Shown here: positions 1 through 8,656 of the stretch, piece by piece
Position numbering within the stretch: position 1 is the stretch's first letter
Layout of the letters: every line of letters starts with the position of its first letter
DNA from: Rhodospirillales bacterium
Lineage (GTDB): Bacteria; Pseudomonadota; Alphaproteobacteria; Rhodospirillales; Shumkoniaceae
Assembly: GCA_016776725.1 (NCBI GenBank)
Contig: JADHSV010000022.1
Coordinates: 1 to 53,876, forward strand
DNA length: 53,876 nucleotides
Direction: 5' to 3'
The notes under the pieces: model-generated
What the model saw: only the letters and a program-made list of their open reading frames with translations
Told to the model about the DNA's origin: nothing
Database searches by the model: none
Translations under genes and position numbers: made by a program

Positions 1-2
1 GC

Positions 3-1058
3 GAACGACGCGAGCAACGCAAGGTCACGGGCGGCGTCAAAATGACCGTCACGGAAGGAGCCGTTTCGGGCAAACTGGTCATCGAGGCCAAGGGCGTGTC
101 CAAAAGTTTTGGCGAACGCGCCATCGTTAAAGACTTTTCCGTTCGTATACAGCGTGGTGACCGCATCGGCATTGTCGGCCCCAACGGCGCGGGGAAAACG
201 ACGCTGCTCAATCTTCTGACCGGCGATCTGCCAGCCGACGAAGGGTCGCACAGGCTTGGCGCCAATCTGCAACCGGCCTCGCTGGATCAGAAACGCGACA
301 GCCTCGATCCGGACTGGACATTGCGCGACGCGCTGACTGGAAACGGTGGCGACACCGTCGCCGTCGGCGGAAATTACAAGCACGTCGTCAGTTATATGAA
401 GGACTTTCTGTTCGCGCCTGAACAGGCGGGAACGCCCATCGGGCGGCTGTCCGGCGGCGAGCGGGGACGCTTGATGCTGGCCAGGGCCTTTGCCCGCCCT
501 TCAAACCTGCTGGTGCTGGACGAACCGACCAACGATCTCGATCTGGAAACCCTGGATTTGCTGCAGGAGTTGCTGGCCGATTACGCAGGCACGGTTCTGC
601 TGGTCAGCCATGACCGTGATTTCCTGGATCGCGTCGTCACCTCGGTGATCGCCGAGGATGGGACGGCGCGGTGGATCGAGTACGCCGGCGGCTACAGTTT
701 TCTGGCTTCCCAACGCAAAGACACGTCCGATGAAAAACCCGCAGCCAAGCAGCCCAGAAGAAAAAGCGCCGGGAAAAAGATTGGAAAAGGGAACAAAAAA
801 CCTAAGTCAAAACGCAAGCTTTCGTTTAACCAGCAGCACGCCCTTAAGACCCTTCCCGGTACCATGGAGAAACTTCAAGCCGACATTTCGGCGTTGCAGG
901 CGAAAATCGCCGATCCGGACCTTTACGCCCGCGATGCGGCGGGTTTCGAGTCGGCGGCAAAAAAACTGGAGGCGGCGCAGTCGGAACTGGCGGAAGCCGA
1001 GGAACAATGGCTGGCGCTGGAGTTACTGAAAGAGGAAATCGAGGGCGGAACCGCATAA
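3..1058 (+). CDS. uup: ABC-F family ATPase, C-terminal part (5' truncated by window edge)
   Basis: The frame is open from base 3, so this is the C-terminal 351 residues of a longer protein; the ATG at 42 is internal. The visible part is the end of the inter-domain linker, then a complete second ABC domain with Walker A (GPNGAGKTT), signature LSGGERGRLMLARA and Walker B LLVLDEPTNDLD. A Lys-rich linker (KKPKSKRK) and a C-terminal coiled coil follow. ABC-F proteins have two such domains and no membrane segments and act on ribosomes; a C-terminal coiled-coil domain is typical of the Uup branch, which is also linked to branched DNA. The subfamily name is inferred because the first half is missing. 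The next gene starts 23 bases downstream on the same strand. Confidence 0.88.
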   Translation, partial: ERREQRKVTGGVKMTVTEGAVSGKLVIEAKGVSKSFGERAIVKDFSVRIQRGDRIGIVGPNGAGKTTLLNLLTGDLPADEGSHRLGANLQPASLDQKRDSLDPDWTLRDALTGNGGDTVAVGGNYKHVVSYMKDFLFAPEQAGTPIGRLSGGERGRLMLARAFARPSNLLVLDEPTNDLDLETLDLLQELLADYAGTVLLVSHDRDFLDRVVTSVIAEDGTARWIEYAGGYSFLASQRKDTSDEKPAAKQPRRKSAGKKIGKGNKKPKSKRKLSFNQQHALKTLPGTMEKLQADISALQAKIADPDLYARDAAGFESAAKKLEAAQSELAEAEEQWLALELLKEEIEGGTA

Positions 1059-1081
1059 CCGAAACAGAAACGAGGCGCGCA

Positions 1082-2011
1082 ATGGCCGACATCATCTTCC
1101 ATCACTATCCGCAATCGCCGGTTTCGGAAAAGGCGCGTGTCGGTTTCGGCATCAAGGGGTTGGCGTGGAAATCGGTGGAAATCCCGCGCATTCCGCCCAA
1201 GCCTGACCTGATGCCGCTGACCGGCGGTTATCGGCGAACCCCGGTGATGCAAATCGGCGCCGACATCTATTGCGATACCCAATGCATATTGCGCGAATTG
1301 GAACGGCGTTTTCCCGAGCCGACCTTTTATCCGAACCATAGCGAAGGCCTTGTCTGGGGTCTCAGCCGGTGGACCGACGCCGTGGTCTTTGGTGACGTCG
1401 TCGGTGCCGTGCTTGGCTCGGCAGTCGATCAACTGCCGCCCGAGTTCGCCAGTGATCGCGGGCGGCTGTATTTCGGGCCGGACTGGGACCTGAACGAAGT
1501 CGGGGCCGATCTCCCGCACATTCTGGCGCAACTGCGGCCGCAGTTCGGGTGGATGGATCAGGCTCTGGCGTCGGGCCGCAACTTCCTGACCGGTGATCAA
1601 CCCGGCCTGGCCGATGCGCTCGGCTACTATCTGGTGTGGTTCAGTCGCGGGCGCTGGTCCGGCGGCCCCGGCCTGTTGGCCGAATTCCCGGCCCTTGAAG
1701 CCTGGGAAGCGCGTATTAAGGCCATTGGCCACGGCGAGGTTACCGACATGCAATCGTCCGAGGCCATCGACATCGCCAAAGCCGCCGAGCCCGCAACACC
1801 CGAACGCGCCGACGCAGGCGATCCGCAGAACCTGGTTCCCGGCATGACGGTGAGTGTCGTTCCCGACACCGATGGCGGCGATCCTTCCGTGACCGGCGTC
1901 GTCCGGTCGGTCGAGCCCGAAACCATCGCCATCTTGCGCAACGAGCCCCGCGTTGGCCGCGTGTGTGTTCATTTCCCGCGCGTTGGGTACCGTGTGACGG
2001 TCGTCAAATGA
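1082..2011 (+). CDS. Glutathione S-transferase-like protein
   Basis: Predicted 309 residues. The N-terminus (MADIIFHHYPQSPVSEKARV) and the following GYRRTPVMQIGADIYCDT stretch match the thioredoxin-like domain of glutathione transferases, where a cis-Pro-containing TPV segment and an acidic/Asp-Thr pair contact glutathione. An alpha-helical C-terminal domain follows. The last 60 or so residues form an extra beta-rich tail (NLVPGMTVSVVPD onward) that ordinary GSTs lack. An upstream in-frame ATG at 1007 exists but lies inside the ABC-F gene; the start at 1082 fits the family N-terminus. The stop codon overlaps the next start (ATGA), so translation of the pair is probably coupled. The substrate is unknown. 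Confidence 0.8.
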   Translation: MADIIFHHYPQSPVSEKARVGFGIKGLAWKSVEIPRIPPKPDLMPLTGGYRRTPVMQIGADIYCDTQCILRELERRFPEPTFYPNHSEGLVWGLSRWTDAVVFGDVVGAVLGSAVDQLPPEFASDRGRLYFGPDWDLNEVGADLPHILAQLRPQFGWMDQALASGRNFLTGDQPGLADALGYYLVWFSRGRWSGGPGLLAEFPALEAWEARIKAIGHGEVTDMQSSEAIDIAKAAEPATPERADAGDPQNLVPGMTVSVVPDTDGGDPSVTGVVRSVEPETIAILRNEPRVGRVCVHFPRVGYRVTVVK

Positions 2012-2547
2012 ACGCCGCCGACGTTCTTTCGTTCTGGTTCGACGAATCAACGCCGGAGCAGTGGTTCAGGAAAAGCACTGAATTCGATCAAACCGTTCGT
2101 GAGCGCTTTGGCGAGGCCCATGCCGATGCCATGGCCGGGGCGCTGGATCATTGGCCTGAAACCCCGGACGGATGCCTTGCCCTGATCATCCTTCTCGATC
2201 AGTTCTCGCGCAATATTTTCCGCGACAACCCAGGTGCCTTCGCCGCTGATCCCAAGGCCTTGGCGCTGACCAAGGCGGCGCTGGAAAAGGGGTGGGTGGA
2301 ATTGGCAGAGCAGACCAAGGCGCAGTTCCTGCTGATGCCCCTGATGCACAGTGAAGACCTTGCCGATCAGGACATGTCGATCCCGCTGTTTGCCCGATAT
2401 TGCGGCGAAAAAGTCGCCGACTTCGCCATCCGCCACCGCGACATCATCGCCAAATTCAACCGCTTCCCCCACCGCAACGCAATCCTGTCTCGCCAAAGCA
2501 CGCCGAAAGAGACCGAGTTTCTGACAACCGACGGGTCGTCTTTCTAA
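2008..2547 (+). CDS. DUF924 family protein
   Basis: Predicted 179 residues. The pattern VLSFWFDESTPEQWF near the start, LALIILLDQFSRNIFR in the middle and the HRDIIAKFNRFPHRN block near the end are the conserved signatures of the DUF924 family, small helical proteins with a TPR-like fold and no firmly established biochemical role. The start at 2008 was chosen over the upstream 1963 codon because it begins at the family N-terminus and overlaps the preceding stop by an ATGA junction. It is the last gene before the sulfur module and has no evident functional link to it. Confidence 0.85.
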   Translation: MNAADVLSFWFDESTPEQWFRKSTEFDQTVRERFGEAHADAMAGALDHWPETPDGCLALIILLDQFSRNIFRDNPGAFAADPKALALTKAALEKGWVELAEQTKAQFLLMPLMHSEDLADQDMSIPLFARYCGEKVADFAIRHRDIIAKFNRFPHRNAILSRQSTPKETEFLTTDGSSF

Positions 2548-2562
2548 GGACCCGCCCCGCTA

Positions 2563-2605
2563 TTGACGCTCGTCAATGGCCGCGAGCGGCGCAAGCTGGT
2601 ATACT
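2563..2605 (+). promoter_or_regulatory. FNR/DNR-like box and -10 element upstream of sat
   Basis: A perfect palindrome ATTGAC-N4-GTCAAT has its TTGAC-N4-GTCAA core at 2563-2576, and a TATACT -10-like hexamer lies at 2600-2605. The palindrome centre is about 42 bases before the predicted transcription start, the geometry of class II activation by CRP/FNR-family proteins. The half-site differs from classical FNR (TTGAT) by one base, as in some DNR-type sites. Regulation is inferred only. Confidence 0.5.
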
Positions 2606-2646
2606 TCGGCTAATCGCGACGCGCGAATACATAGCGGGAGGAAACC

Positions 2647-3813
2647 ATGGCCACGCTAGTTCCGTCGCACGGCGGCGGCACCACGAAGCCTTTGCGTATG
2701 CCCGAAGCGGAGCGCCCGGAACAACTGAAACGCGCCGAGGGTCTGAAAAAGGTTCCCATGTCCAGCCGCGAGGTCTCCGACCTCATCATGTTCTCCATTG
2801 CCGCTTATACGCCGCTTGACGGGTTTATGGGCGAGCAGGAGTGGAACAGCGTCTGTACCGAAATGCGATTGGCCAACGGCGTTTTCTGGCCGATCCCGAT
2901 CACCGTTTCCGTCGATGAAGACTTGGCCAACGGCATCAATATCCGTGACGACGTGGCGCTGGTCGACGAGGAAACCTGCGAGATCATGGGTGTCATGAAC
3001 GTCATTGAGAAATACTCAATCGACAAGGCGTTCGAGTGTTTTCACGTGTTTCGCACGACCGATGAAAAACACCCCGGCGTCGCCAAGGTCATGGCTCAGG
3101 GCGAGGTCAATCTGGGCGGCCCGGTTCAGGTATTCAGCGAAGGCGAGTTTCCCGAAAAGTACCCGGGGCTTTTCCTGAGCTGTTCCGAGGTGCGCGCGCT
3201 GTTCGCCCGCAAGGGGTGGTCGCGGGTGGCTGCGTTCCAAACGCGCAACCCCATGCATCGCAGTCATGAACATCTGGCGAAAATCGCCATTGAGGTGACC
3301 GACGGCGTGCTCATTCATCAGGTGTTGGGCAAATTGAAGGCGGGCGACCTACCGGCCGACGTTCGAATTGAAGCCATCAACGCCATGGTCGACAACTATT
3401 TCGTTCCGGCGACCGTGGCCCAGGCGGGTTATCCCATCGAGATGCGTTACGCCGGCCCCAGGGAAGCGTTGCTGCACGCGGTCATTCGCCAGAATTTCGG
3501 GTGTTCGCATTTGATCGTCGGGCGCGATCATGCCGGTGTCGGTAATTACTACGGACCGTACGACGCCCAGCACATTTTTGCCAGCCTTTGGCCCGGCGCC
3601 CTGCAAACGCAACCGCTAAAGATCGACATCACGTTTTATTGCACGAAATGCGGCGGCATGGCGACTAGCCGGACCTGCCGTCACGGCCCGGAAGACCGGG
3701 TCACGATCTCCGGCACGGGGCAGCGCGAGATGCTAACGAACGGCGAAGACATCCCGCCCGAATTCAGCCGCCCCGAAGTGGTCGAGGTTCTGAAAGCCTA
3801 TTACGCCGATTAG
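2647..3813 (+). CDS. sat: Sulfate adenylyltransferase (ATP sulfurylase)
   Basis: Predicted 388 residues, the usual size of the dissimilatory-type enzyme. It interconverts APS plus pyrophosphate with ATP plus sulfate. The nucleotide-binding [12 protein letters not shown] segment is at residues 198-209 and the GRDHAG motif at 292-297. A C-x2-C-x8-C-x-H knuckle (Cys332, Cys335, Cys344, His346) matches the metal site found in prokaryotic dissimilatory Sat. The start has a GGGAGG ribosome site 6 bases upstream. With aprBA and qmo downstream it would make ATP from APS in sulfite oxidation, or activate sulfate in the reductive direction. Family assignment is firm; direction is inferred. Confidence 0.96.
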   Translation: MATLVPSHGGGTTKPLRMPEAERPEQLKRAEGLKKVPMSSREVSDLIMFSIAAYTPLDGFMGEQEWNSVCTEMRLANGVFWPIPITVSVDEDLANGINIRDDVALVDEETCEIMGVMNVIEKYSIDKAFECFHVFRTTDEKHPGVAKVMAQGEVNLGGPVQVFSEGEFPEKYPGLFLSCSEVRALFARKGWSRVAAFQTRNPMHRSHEHLAKIAIEVTDGVLIHQVLGKLKAGDLPADVRIEAINAMVDNYFVPATVAQAGYPIEMRYAGPREALLHAVIRQNFGCSHLIVGRDHAGVGNYYGPYDAQHIFASLWPGALQTQPLKIDITFYCTKCGGMATSRTCRHGPEDRVTISGTGQREMLTNGEDIPPEFSRPEVVEVLKAYYAD

Positions 3814-3817
3814 ATAC

Positions 3818-3852
3818 GGGCCGCGCAATTGACCTCAGTCAATGCGCGGCCC
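3818..3852 (+). terminator. Hairpin after sat containing a second TTGAC-N4-GTCAA palindrome
   Basis: A stem begins five bases after the sat stop. Outer arms GGGCCGCGC (3818-3826) and GCGCGGCCC (3844-3852) pair, one A is bulged, and inner arms ATTGAC (3828-3833) and GTCAAT (3838-3843) enclose a CTCA loop. No clear T-run follows, so it is a weak intrinsic terminator at best. The inner palindrome has the same half-sites as the box upstream of sat, so it could instead or also bind an FNR/DNR-type regulator ahead of aprBA. No good -10 lies at the class II distance. Confidence 0.5.
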
Positions 3853-4092
3853 GCCGGCGTTTCGCATGGTTGGATCGAATGTGCCTGCTGGCAAAAAGGA
3901 CTTTCTCGTAGTGGGGTTTGACGGTATAGATTTTAGGTAAGATTTTTCGCTTTCCGAGATAAGGGAAATACCGGGCGGACCTCAAAACAACTACGCGAAA
4001 AGTAATCGTGACGATTCGTCCGAATAAAAGGGTTTTCCTTTTCACGTTCGGAAAAAAGGCGATTGGCGCGGAGTATCAGGGAGGAGAAGCCT

Positions 4093-4518
4093 ATGCCCAC
4101 CTTCGTACATACCGAAAAATGCGACGGCTGCAAGGACGGTGAAGTCACCGTCTGCATGTATATCTGCCCGCACGATCTTATGACACTCGATCCCGTGCGA
4201 ATGAAAGCGTTCAACCAGGAACCGGAACAATGCTGGGAGTGCCAGTGTTGCGTTAAAGCCTGTCCGCAGCAGGCCATCGAGGTGCGCGCCTATCAGGATA
4301 TCGTCCCCATGGGCGGGGCCGTCATTCCATTGCGTACCGACAATGCCATCATGTGGACCATCAAGTTCCGCGACGGCGCGCTGAAACGATTCAAGTTCCC
4401 GGTCCGCACGACGCCGGTCGGGTCCATTGATGTTTATGGCGGCAAACCGGAACCGGGCGACATCAACAGCCCCAATCTGTTTACCGAAACAGGCAAAACC
4501 CTTCCCACCATTTCGTGA
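4093..4518 (+). CDS. aprB: Adenylylsulfate (APS) reductase beta subunit
   Basis: Predicted 141 residues. It is the ferredoxin-like electron-transfer subunit of the cytoplasmic APS reductase. Two [4Fe-4S] cluster sets are visible: CDGCKDGEVTVC with the following C-P, and CWECQCCVKACP. The C-terminal tail (from about residue 100) wraps onto AprA in known structures. The start at 4093 follows a GGGAGGAG ribosome site and gives the standard N-terminus MPTFVHTEKCDGCK; an in-frame codon at 4063 is upstream of that site. AprA follows after 45 bases with its own strong ribosome site. A leader of 279 bases separates it from sat; apart from the hairpin I see no gene in that leader. Confidence 0.96.
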   Translation: MPTFVHTEKCDGCKDGEVTVCMYICPHDLMTLDPVRMKAFNQEPEQCWECQCCVKACPQQAIEVRAYQDIVPMGGAVIPLRTDNAIMWTIKFRDGALKRFKFPVRTTPVGSIDVYGGKPEPGDINSPNLFTETGKTLPTIS

Positions 4519-4563
4519 GGAAGCGGGCGGTCGTTTGTAAGTTAACCTGGGAGGGAAAGTCTC

Positions 4564-6477
4564 ATGAGTGAGCAAGGCTCCTTCGGAAATCCGGAAATTG
4601 TTGAAATCAGCACCGACATCCTGATCGTCGGCGGCGGCATGGCCTCTTGCGGAACTGCGTATGAAGCGCGGCGCTGGGCCGGTGACGACGTCAAGATCAC
4701 TCTGGTCGACAAAGCCGCGCTTGATCGCTCGGGCGCTGTTGCCCAAGGGCTTTCGGCCATTAACACCTATCTTGGCGAAAATTCAGAGGAAGATTATTGC
4801 CGCATGGTGTCGGCCGATCTGATGGGCATCACGCGGGACGATCTGGTCTTCGATGTTGGCCGCCATGTGGATGATTCGGTTCACCTGTTTGAAGAATGGG
4901 GACTGCCCATCTGGAAGGACAAGGAAACCGAAGGCGTTGCCCTGGCCGACGGCGGAAAGCCCGTTCGCTCGGGCCGCTGGCAGATCATGATCAACGGTGA
5001 AGGCTATAAAACCATCGTTGGCGAATCGGCCAAAAAGGCCCTGGGCATCGACAATATCTACGAGCGTGTCTTCATCATTAAGTTATTGCTCGACGCCAAC
5101 GAGGAAAATCGCGTGGCGGGCGCCGTGGGTGTCTCGGTTCGCGAAAACAAAATCTACATTTTCAAGGCCAACGCCACCGTGATCGCTGCCGGTGGCGCGG
5201 TCAACGTTTTCCGTCCGCGCTCTATCGGCGAAGGCATGGGGCGGGCGTGGTATCCGGTATGGAACGCCGGTTCCACCTACGCCATGGCCATCGAGGCCGG
5301 AGCCGAGATGACCATGATGGAGAACCGCTTCGTTCCCGCCCGCTTCAAGGACGGTTACGGCCCGGTCGGGGCGTGGTTCCTGCTGTTCAAGGCGCAGGCG
5401 ACCAACGGTCTTGGCGAGAACTACATGACCAAAAACGCGCACATGCTTAAGGACTTCGCGCCCTATGATACGGCCGCCGTGGTTCCCACGTGCCTGCGCA
5501 ATCACGCCATGCTTCACGAGATGAAGGAAGGCCGCGGCCCCATCATGATGGATACGCCGACGGCCATGAAAAAGCTGGCCGAAACCATGACACCGCGCGA
5601 GGTCAAGCATCTGGAAGCCGAAGCGTGGGAAGACTTCCTGGACATGTGCATCGGTCAGGCCGGCGTGTGGGCGGGGATGAATGTCCGCCCCGAAGAAACG
5701 CCGTCCGAACTGATGCCGACGGAACCCTACCTGCTGGGCTCGCATTCAGGTTGCTGCGGCATCTGGGTTTCGGGGCCGGAAGACATGAACTCGCCCGAGG
5801 AATGGCGCTGGGGCTATAACCGGATGACGACCGTGAAGGGCCTTTTCTCTGCGGGTGACGGGGTCGGTGCCTCGGGGCACAAGTTCTCGTCGGGCTCACA
5901 CGCCGAAGGGCGCATCGTCGGCAAGGAAATGGTGCGGTTCTGTCAGGATAACGCGGGCTATCAGGCGGCGTTCAAGGACGATATTTCCGAAATCGCCGCC
6001 CAGGTCTATCAACCGGTCACCAACTATCTGGAACACAAGGACAAGACCACGGCGGAGGATGTCAATCCACACTACATCACGCCGAAAATGTTCCAGATGC
6101 GCCTGCAGAAGTACATGGATGAGTACGTCGCCGGTGTATCGACCTATTACATGACCAACGCCAAGCTGTTGGAAGTCGGCCTGCATCACCTTGAAATGCT
6201 GAAGGAAGACAGCGTCAATCTTCGGGCCAAGGATTTGCACGAGTTGTTGCGGGCGTGGGAAAATTACCATCGTGTTCGCACGGCGGAAGCCCATCTTCTG
6301 CACATCCAGTTCCGTGAAGAAACGCGGTATCCGGGCTTCTTCTACCGGTCCGACTTCCCGGATCTGGACGAGGAAAACTGGAAGTGCTTCGTCAATTCCA
6401 GGATGGACCCCGAGACGGGCGAGTGGAGCCTGTTCAAGCGCGAACACGTCGACATGGTCGAGAAGCACTACGGCTGA
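4564..6477 (+). CDS. aprA: Adenylylsulfate (APS) reductase alpha subunit
   Basis: Predicted 637 residues, normal for AprA. This FAD-containing subunit catalyses APS + 2e- to sulfite + AMP, reversible in vivo. The N-terminal dinucleotide fold ILIVGGGMASCG is at about residues 20-30. The segments RWQIMINGEGYK, RFVPARFKDGYGPVG and GSHSGCCGIW are conserved substrate/FAD-site regions of this fumarate-reductase-like family. The start is preceded by GGGAGGG. It lies directly after aprB and 6 bases before the YkgJ-like gene, then qmo genes. Electrons from the AprB clusters are expected to pass to the Qmo complex. Sulfite-oxidising and sulfate-reducing lineages cannot be separated by eye; a tree would be needed. 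Confidence 0.96.
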   Translation: MSEQGSFGNPEIVEISTDILIVGGGMASCGTAYEARRWAGDDVKITLVDKAALDRSGAVAQGLSAINTYLGENSEEDYCRMVSADLMGITRDDLVFDVGRHVDDSVHLFEEWGLPIWKDKETEGVALADGGKPVRSGRWQIMINGEGYKTIVGESAKKALGIDNIYERVFIIKLLLDANEENRVAGAVGVSVRENKIYIFKANATVIAAGGAVNVFRPRSIGEGMGRAWYPVWNAGSTYAMAIEAGAEMTMMENRFVPARFKDGYGPVGAWFLLFKAQATNGLGENYMTKNAHMLKDFAPYDTAAVVPTCLRNHAMLHEMKEGRGPIMMDTPTAMKKLAETMTPREVKHLEAEAWEDFLDMCIGQAGVWAGMNVRPEETPSELMPTEPYLLGSHSGCCGIWVSGPEDMNSPEEWRWGYNRMTTVKGLFSAGDGVGASGHKFSSGSHAEGRIVGKEMVRFCQDNAGYQAAFKDDISEIAAQVYQPVTNYLEHKDKTTAEDVNPHYITPKMFQMRLQKYMDEYVAGVSTYYMTNAKLLEVGLHHLEMLKEDSVNLRAKDLHELLRAWENYHRVRTAEAHLLHIQFREETRYPGFFYRSDFPDLDEENWKCFVNSRMDPETGEWSLFKREHVDMVEKHYG

Positions 6478-6483
6478 TCAGCG

Positions 6484-7353
6484 ATGGATCAGCAGACCGA
6501 GGCGGAAATTCTTGGTGCGGCGCGTAACCGCAATGATGGTGATGCGGTTACGCCCGTGCGCCTCGGTCTCGATGATCGTTTCCAGTTTTCCTGCCATCCG
6601 GGCGTTTCGTGTTGGAATAAGTGCTGCCATGGGTCCGACATCACCCTGACACCTGCCGATATCCTGCGTCTTAGCGCGCATTTCACCATGACGCCTGCGG
6701 AATTTCTGGCTGCCTATACATTTCCAGCCATTAACGAAAGATCGGGCCTTCCCGTCGCCAAACTGAATATGGATGATGGCGACGGCGCCTGCCCGTTCGT
6801 TGCCGAGGAAGGCTGTACGGTCTATGCCAACCGCCCGTTGACGTGCCGCTACTATCCCATCGGTTCGGCCAGCGTAAAGATGAAGGAAGACGACTCCCGC
6901 AACGATTTCAATTTTCTGGTGAAGGAATCATTCTGTTGCGGCCATGATGCCGATAAGTCCCAGACGATTGGCGAGTTTCGCGCCGAACAGGGGGTCGAGG
7001 ATTACGACCGTATCAACCGGGGCTGGATCGACATCCTCATGAAAATGGCGTCGTGGAAAACCTTGGGCGGGCCGCAGGGGAAGGACATCTCGAAACAAAC
7101 GAAACAAATGTTTTTCATGGTTTCAACGGATGTGGAGACGTTCCGGCGTTTCGTCTTTGCCTCCAAGTTCACCGACACTTACGAAGTCGACGCCCAAACC
7201 CTTGAAGCGGTCAAAACCGATGACGTCGCGCTGCTGGGGCTCGGGTTCGATTGGATGAAAAACGTTCTTTTCAATGATCCGGCCCTGCGTATGAAAGAAG
7301 ATATCGTTCAGAAGGCCGTGGCCGGAACACGTGAAGAAATGGGCGCGATGTAA
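6484..7353 (+). CDS. YkgJ-family cysteine-cluster protein
   Basis: Predicted 289 residues. The N-terminal part carries the family pattern CHPGVSCWNKCCHG, followed by DGACPFVAEEGCTVYANRP and LTCRYYP. This is the CxxxCxxxCC-type cysteine cluster of the YkgJ/Fli B-like group thought to bind zinc or iron. A further CCGH occurs about 40 residues later. The C-terminal 140 residues look helical and are not recognised. It sits between aprA (6 bases) and qmoA (25 bases), so it is very probably co-transcribed; a role in cluster assembly or maturation of Apr/Qmo is inference only. Confidence 0.82.
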   Translation: MDQQTEAEILGAARNRNDGDAVTPVRLGLDDRFQFSCHPGVSCWNKCCHGSDITLTPADILRLSAHFTMTPAEFLAAYTFPAINERSGLPVAKLNMDDGDGACPFVAEEGCTVYANRPLTCRYYPIGSASVKMKEDDSRNDFNFLVKESFCCGHDADKSQTIGEFRAEQGVEDYDRINRGWIDILMKMASWKTLGGPQGKDISKQTKQMFFMVSTDVETFRRFVFASKFTDTYEVDAQTLEAVKTDDVALLGLGFDWMKNVLFNDPALRMKEDIVQKAVAGTREEMGAM

Positions 7354-7378
7354 GAAAAACAGAAAGTGGGGACAGGGA

Positions 7379-8656
7379 ATGTCAAACGGGAAGTTGTCCA
7401 GCCGGACGATACTTGTCGTCGGCGGTGGAATTGCCGGGATCAGTGCGACGGTCGAGGCCGCCGAGGCTGGTTACGAAGTTGTTCTCGTGGAAAGTTCGCC
7501 GACGCTGGGTGGACGGGTCGCGCAACTGAACCGCTATTTCCCCAAGCTTTGCCAACCCACGTGCGGGCTGGAGATCAACTACCAGCGCATCAAGAAAAAC
7601 CGCGCCATTAAGGTCTACACCATGACCAGCGTCGGCAAGGTTGAAGGCGAAACCGGGAACTTCACCGTTTCGCTCAATACCAGGCCGCGTTTCGTTAAGG
7701 CCAACTGTACCGCCTGCGGCGATTGCGCCGGGGCCGCCGAAAGCGAAATCGACAATCCCTTCAATTACGGAATGGATAAAACCAAGGCCGCTTATCTGCC
7801 GCACGCAATGGCCTTTCCCCTGCGCTATGTCATCGATCCTTCGGTGATCGGCTCGCCGGAAGCCGAAAAGATCAAGGCGTCGTGCACCGTCGACGCGGTC
7901 GATCTGGAAGACAAGGAAGGCAGTTTCGAAATCGGCGTCGGCGCTATCATCTGGGCCACCGGATGGCAACCATATGGGGCCGAAAAAATCACCCAGTACG
8001 GGTATGGCGAAGTTGCCGACGTCATCAACAACGTGGAAATGGAACGTCTGGCGGCCATGAACGGCCCCACGGCCGGGCGTATCGTGCGCCCGTCCGACGG
8101 TAAGGAGGCCAAGCGGGTCGCCTTCATTCAATGCGCCGGATCGCGCGACGAAAAGCACTTGCCCTATTGTTCGCGAATTTGCTGTCTGGGCTCGCTGAAA
8201 CATGCGGCTTATTTGCGCGAGCAGTATGCGGACGCCGAGATCGACATCTACTACATCGACATCCGCGCCCACGACAAACTCGAAGGTTTTTATCAAAAGC
8301 TGAAGAACGACCCCCAGGTGAATTTCATCAAGTCAAAGCCGGGCTCCATCGTCAGAGGCGAAAGCGGCGATCCCACGGTCAAGGGCGAGAACACCATCAC
8401 CCGCGAAATTTACGCCAATTCCTACGATCTGGTGGTGCTGGCCACGGGCATGGAACCCTCGGCCAGGGGCGAGGGATCAAGCGTTAATTTGCAAAGGGAT
8501 GAATATGGTTTCGTTGTGCCCTGCGTGTTTGAGCCCGACGGCATGATCGCCGCCGGTGTCGCTTCGGGGCCGCTGGATGTTTCCATGTCGGTTCAATCGG
8601 CCACGGCGGCGGCGTTACGCGCAATTCAGGCGATCGCGCAAGGGGAGGGCAAGTGA
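7379..8656 (+). CDS. qmoA: QmoA, HdrA-like flavoprotein of the quinone-interacting oxidoreductase
   Basis: Predicted 425 residues. It has an N-terminal FAD-binding fold (ILVVGGGIAG, residues 11-20) followed by the QmoA/HdrA stretch GGRVAQLNRYFPKLCQPTCGLE. The block ANCTACGDCAGA and the AFIQCAGSRDEKHLPYCSRICC segment are also conserved in HdrA-type proteins. Qmo transfers electrons between AprBA and the quinone pool. The start at 7379 was chosen because it opens the Rossmann domain at the normal place and follows the YkgJ stop by 25 bases; an earlier in-frame codon at 7331 overlaps the previous gene. The stop overlaps the qmoB start. Confidence 0.93.
   Translation: MSNGKLSSRTILVVGGGIAGISATVEAAEAGYEVVLVESSPTLGGRVAQLNRYFPKLCQPTCGLEINYQRIKKNRAIKVYTMTSVGKVEGETGNFTVSLNTRPRFVKANCTACGDCAGAAESEIDNPFNYGMDKTKAAYLPHAMAFPLRYVIDPSVIGSPEAEKIKASCTVDAVDLEDKEGSFEIGVGAIIWATGWQPYGAEKITQYGYGEVADVINNVEMERLAAMNGPTAGRIVRPSDGKEAKRVAFIQCAGSRDEKHLPYCSRICCLGSLKHAAYLREQYADAEIDIYYIDIRAHDKLEGFYQKLKNDPQVNFIKSKPGSIVRGESGDPTVKGENTITREIYANSYDLVVLATGMEPSARGEGSSVNLQRDEYGFVVPCVFEPDGMIAAGVASGPLDVSMSVQSATAAALRAIQAIAQGEGK

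Noticed and set aside
923-2050. Long antisense open frame (375 codons) opposite the GST-like gene
   Set aside because: It spans the reverse strand of recognised genes, has no family-like sequence and no ribosome site; high G+C DNA gives such frames by chance. The same holds for antisense frames at 9193-10254, 7382-8296 and 20640-21734.
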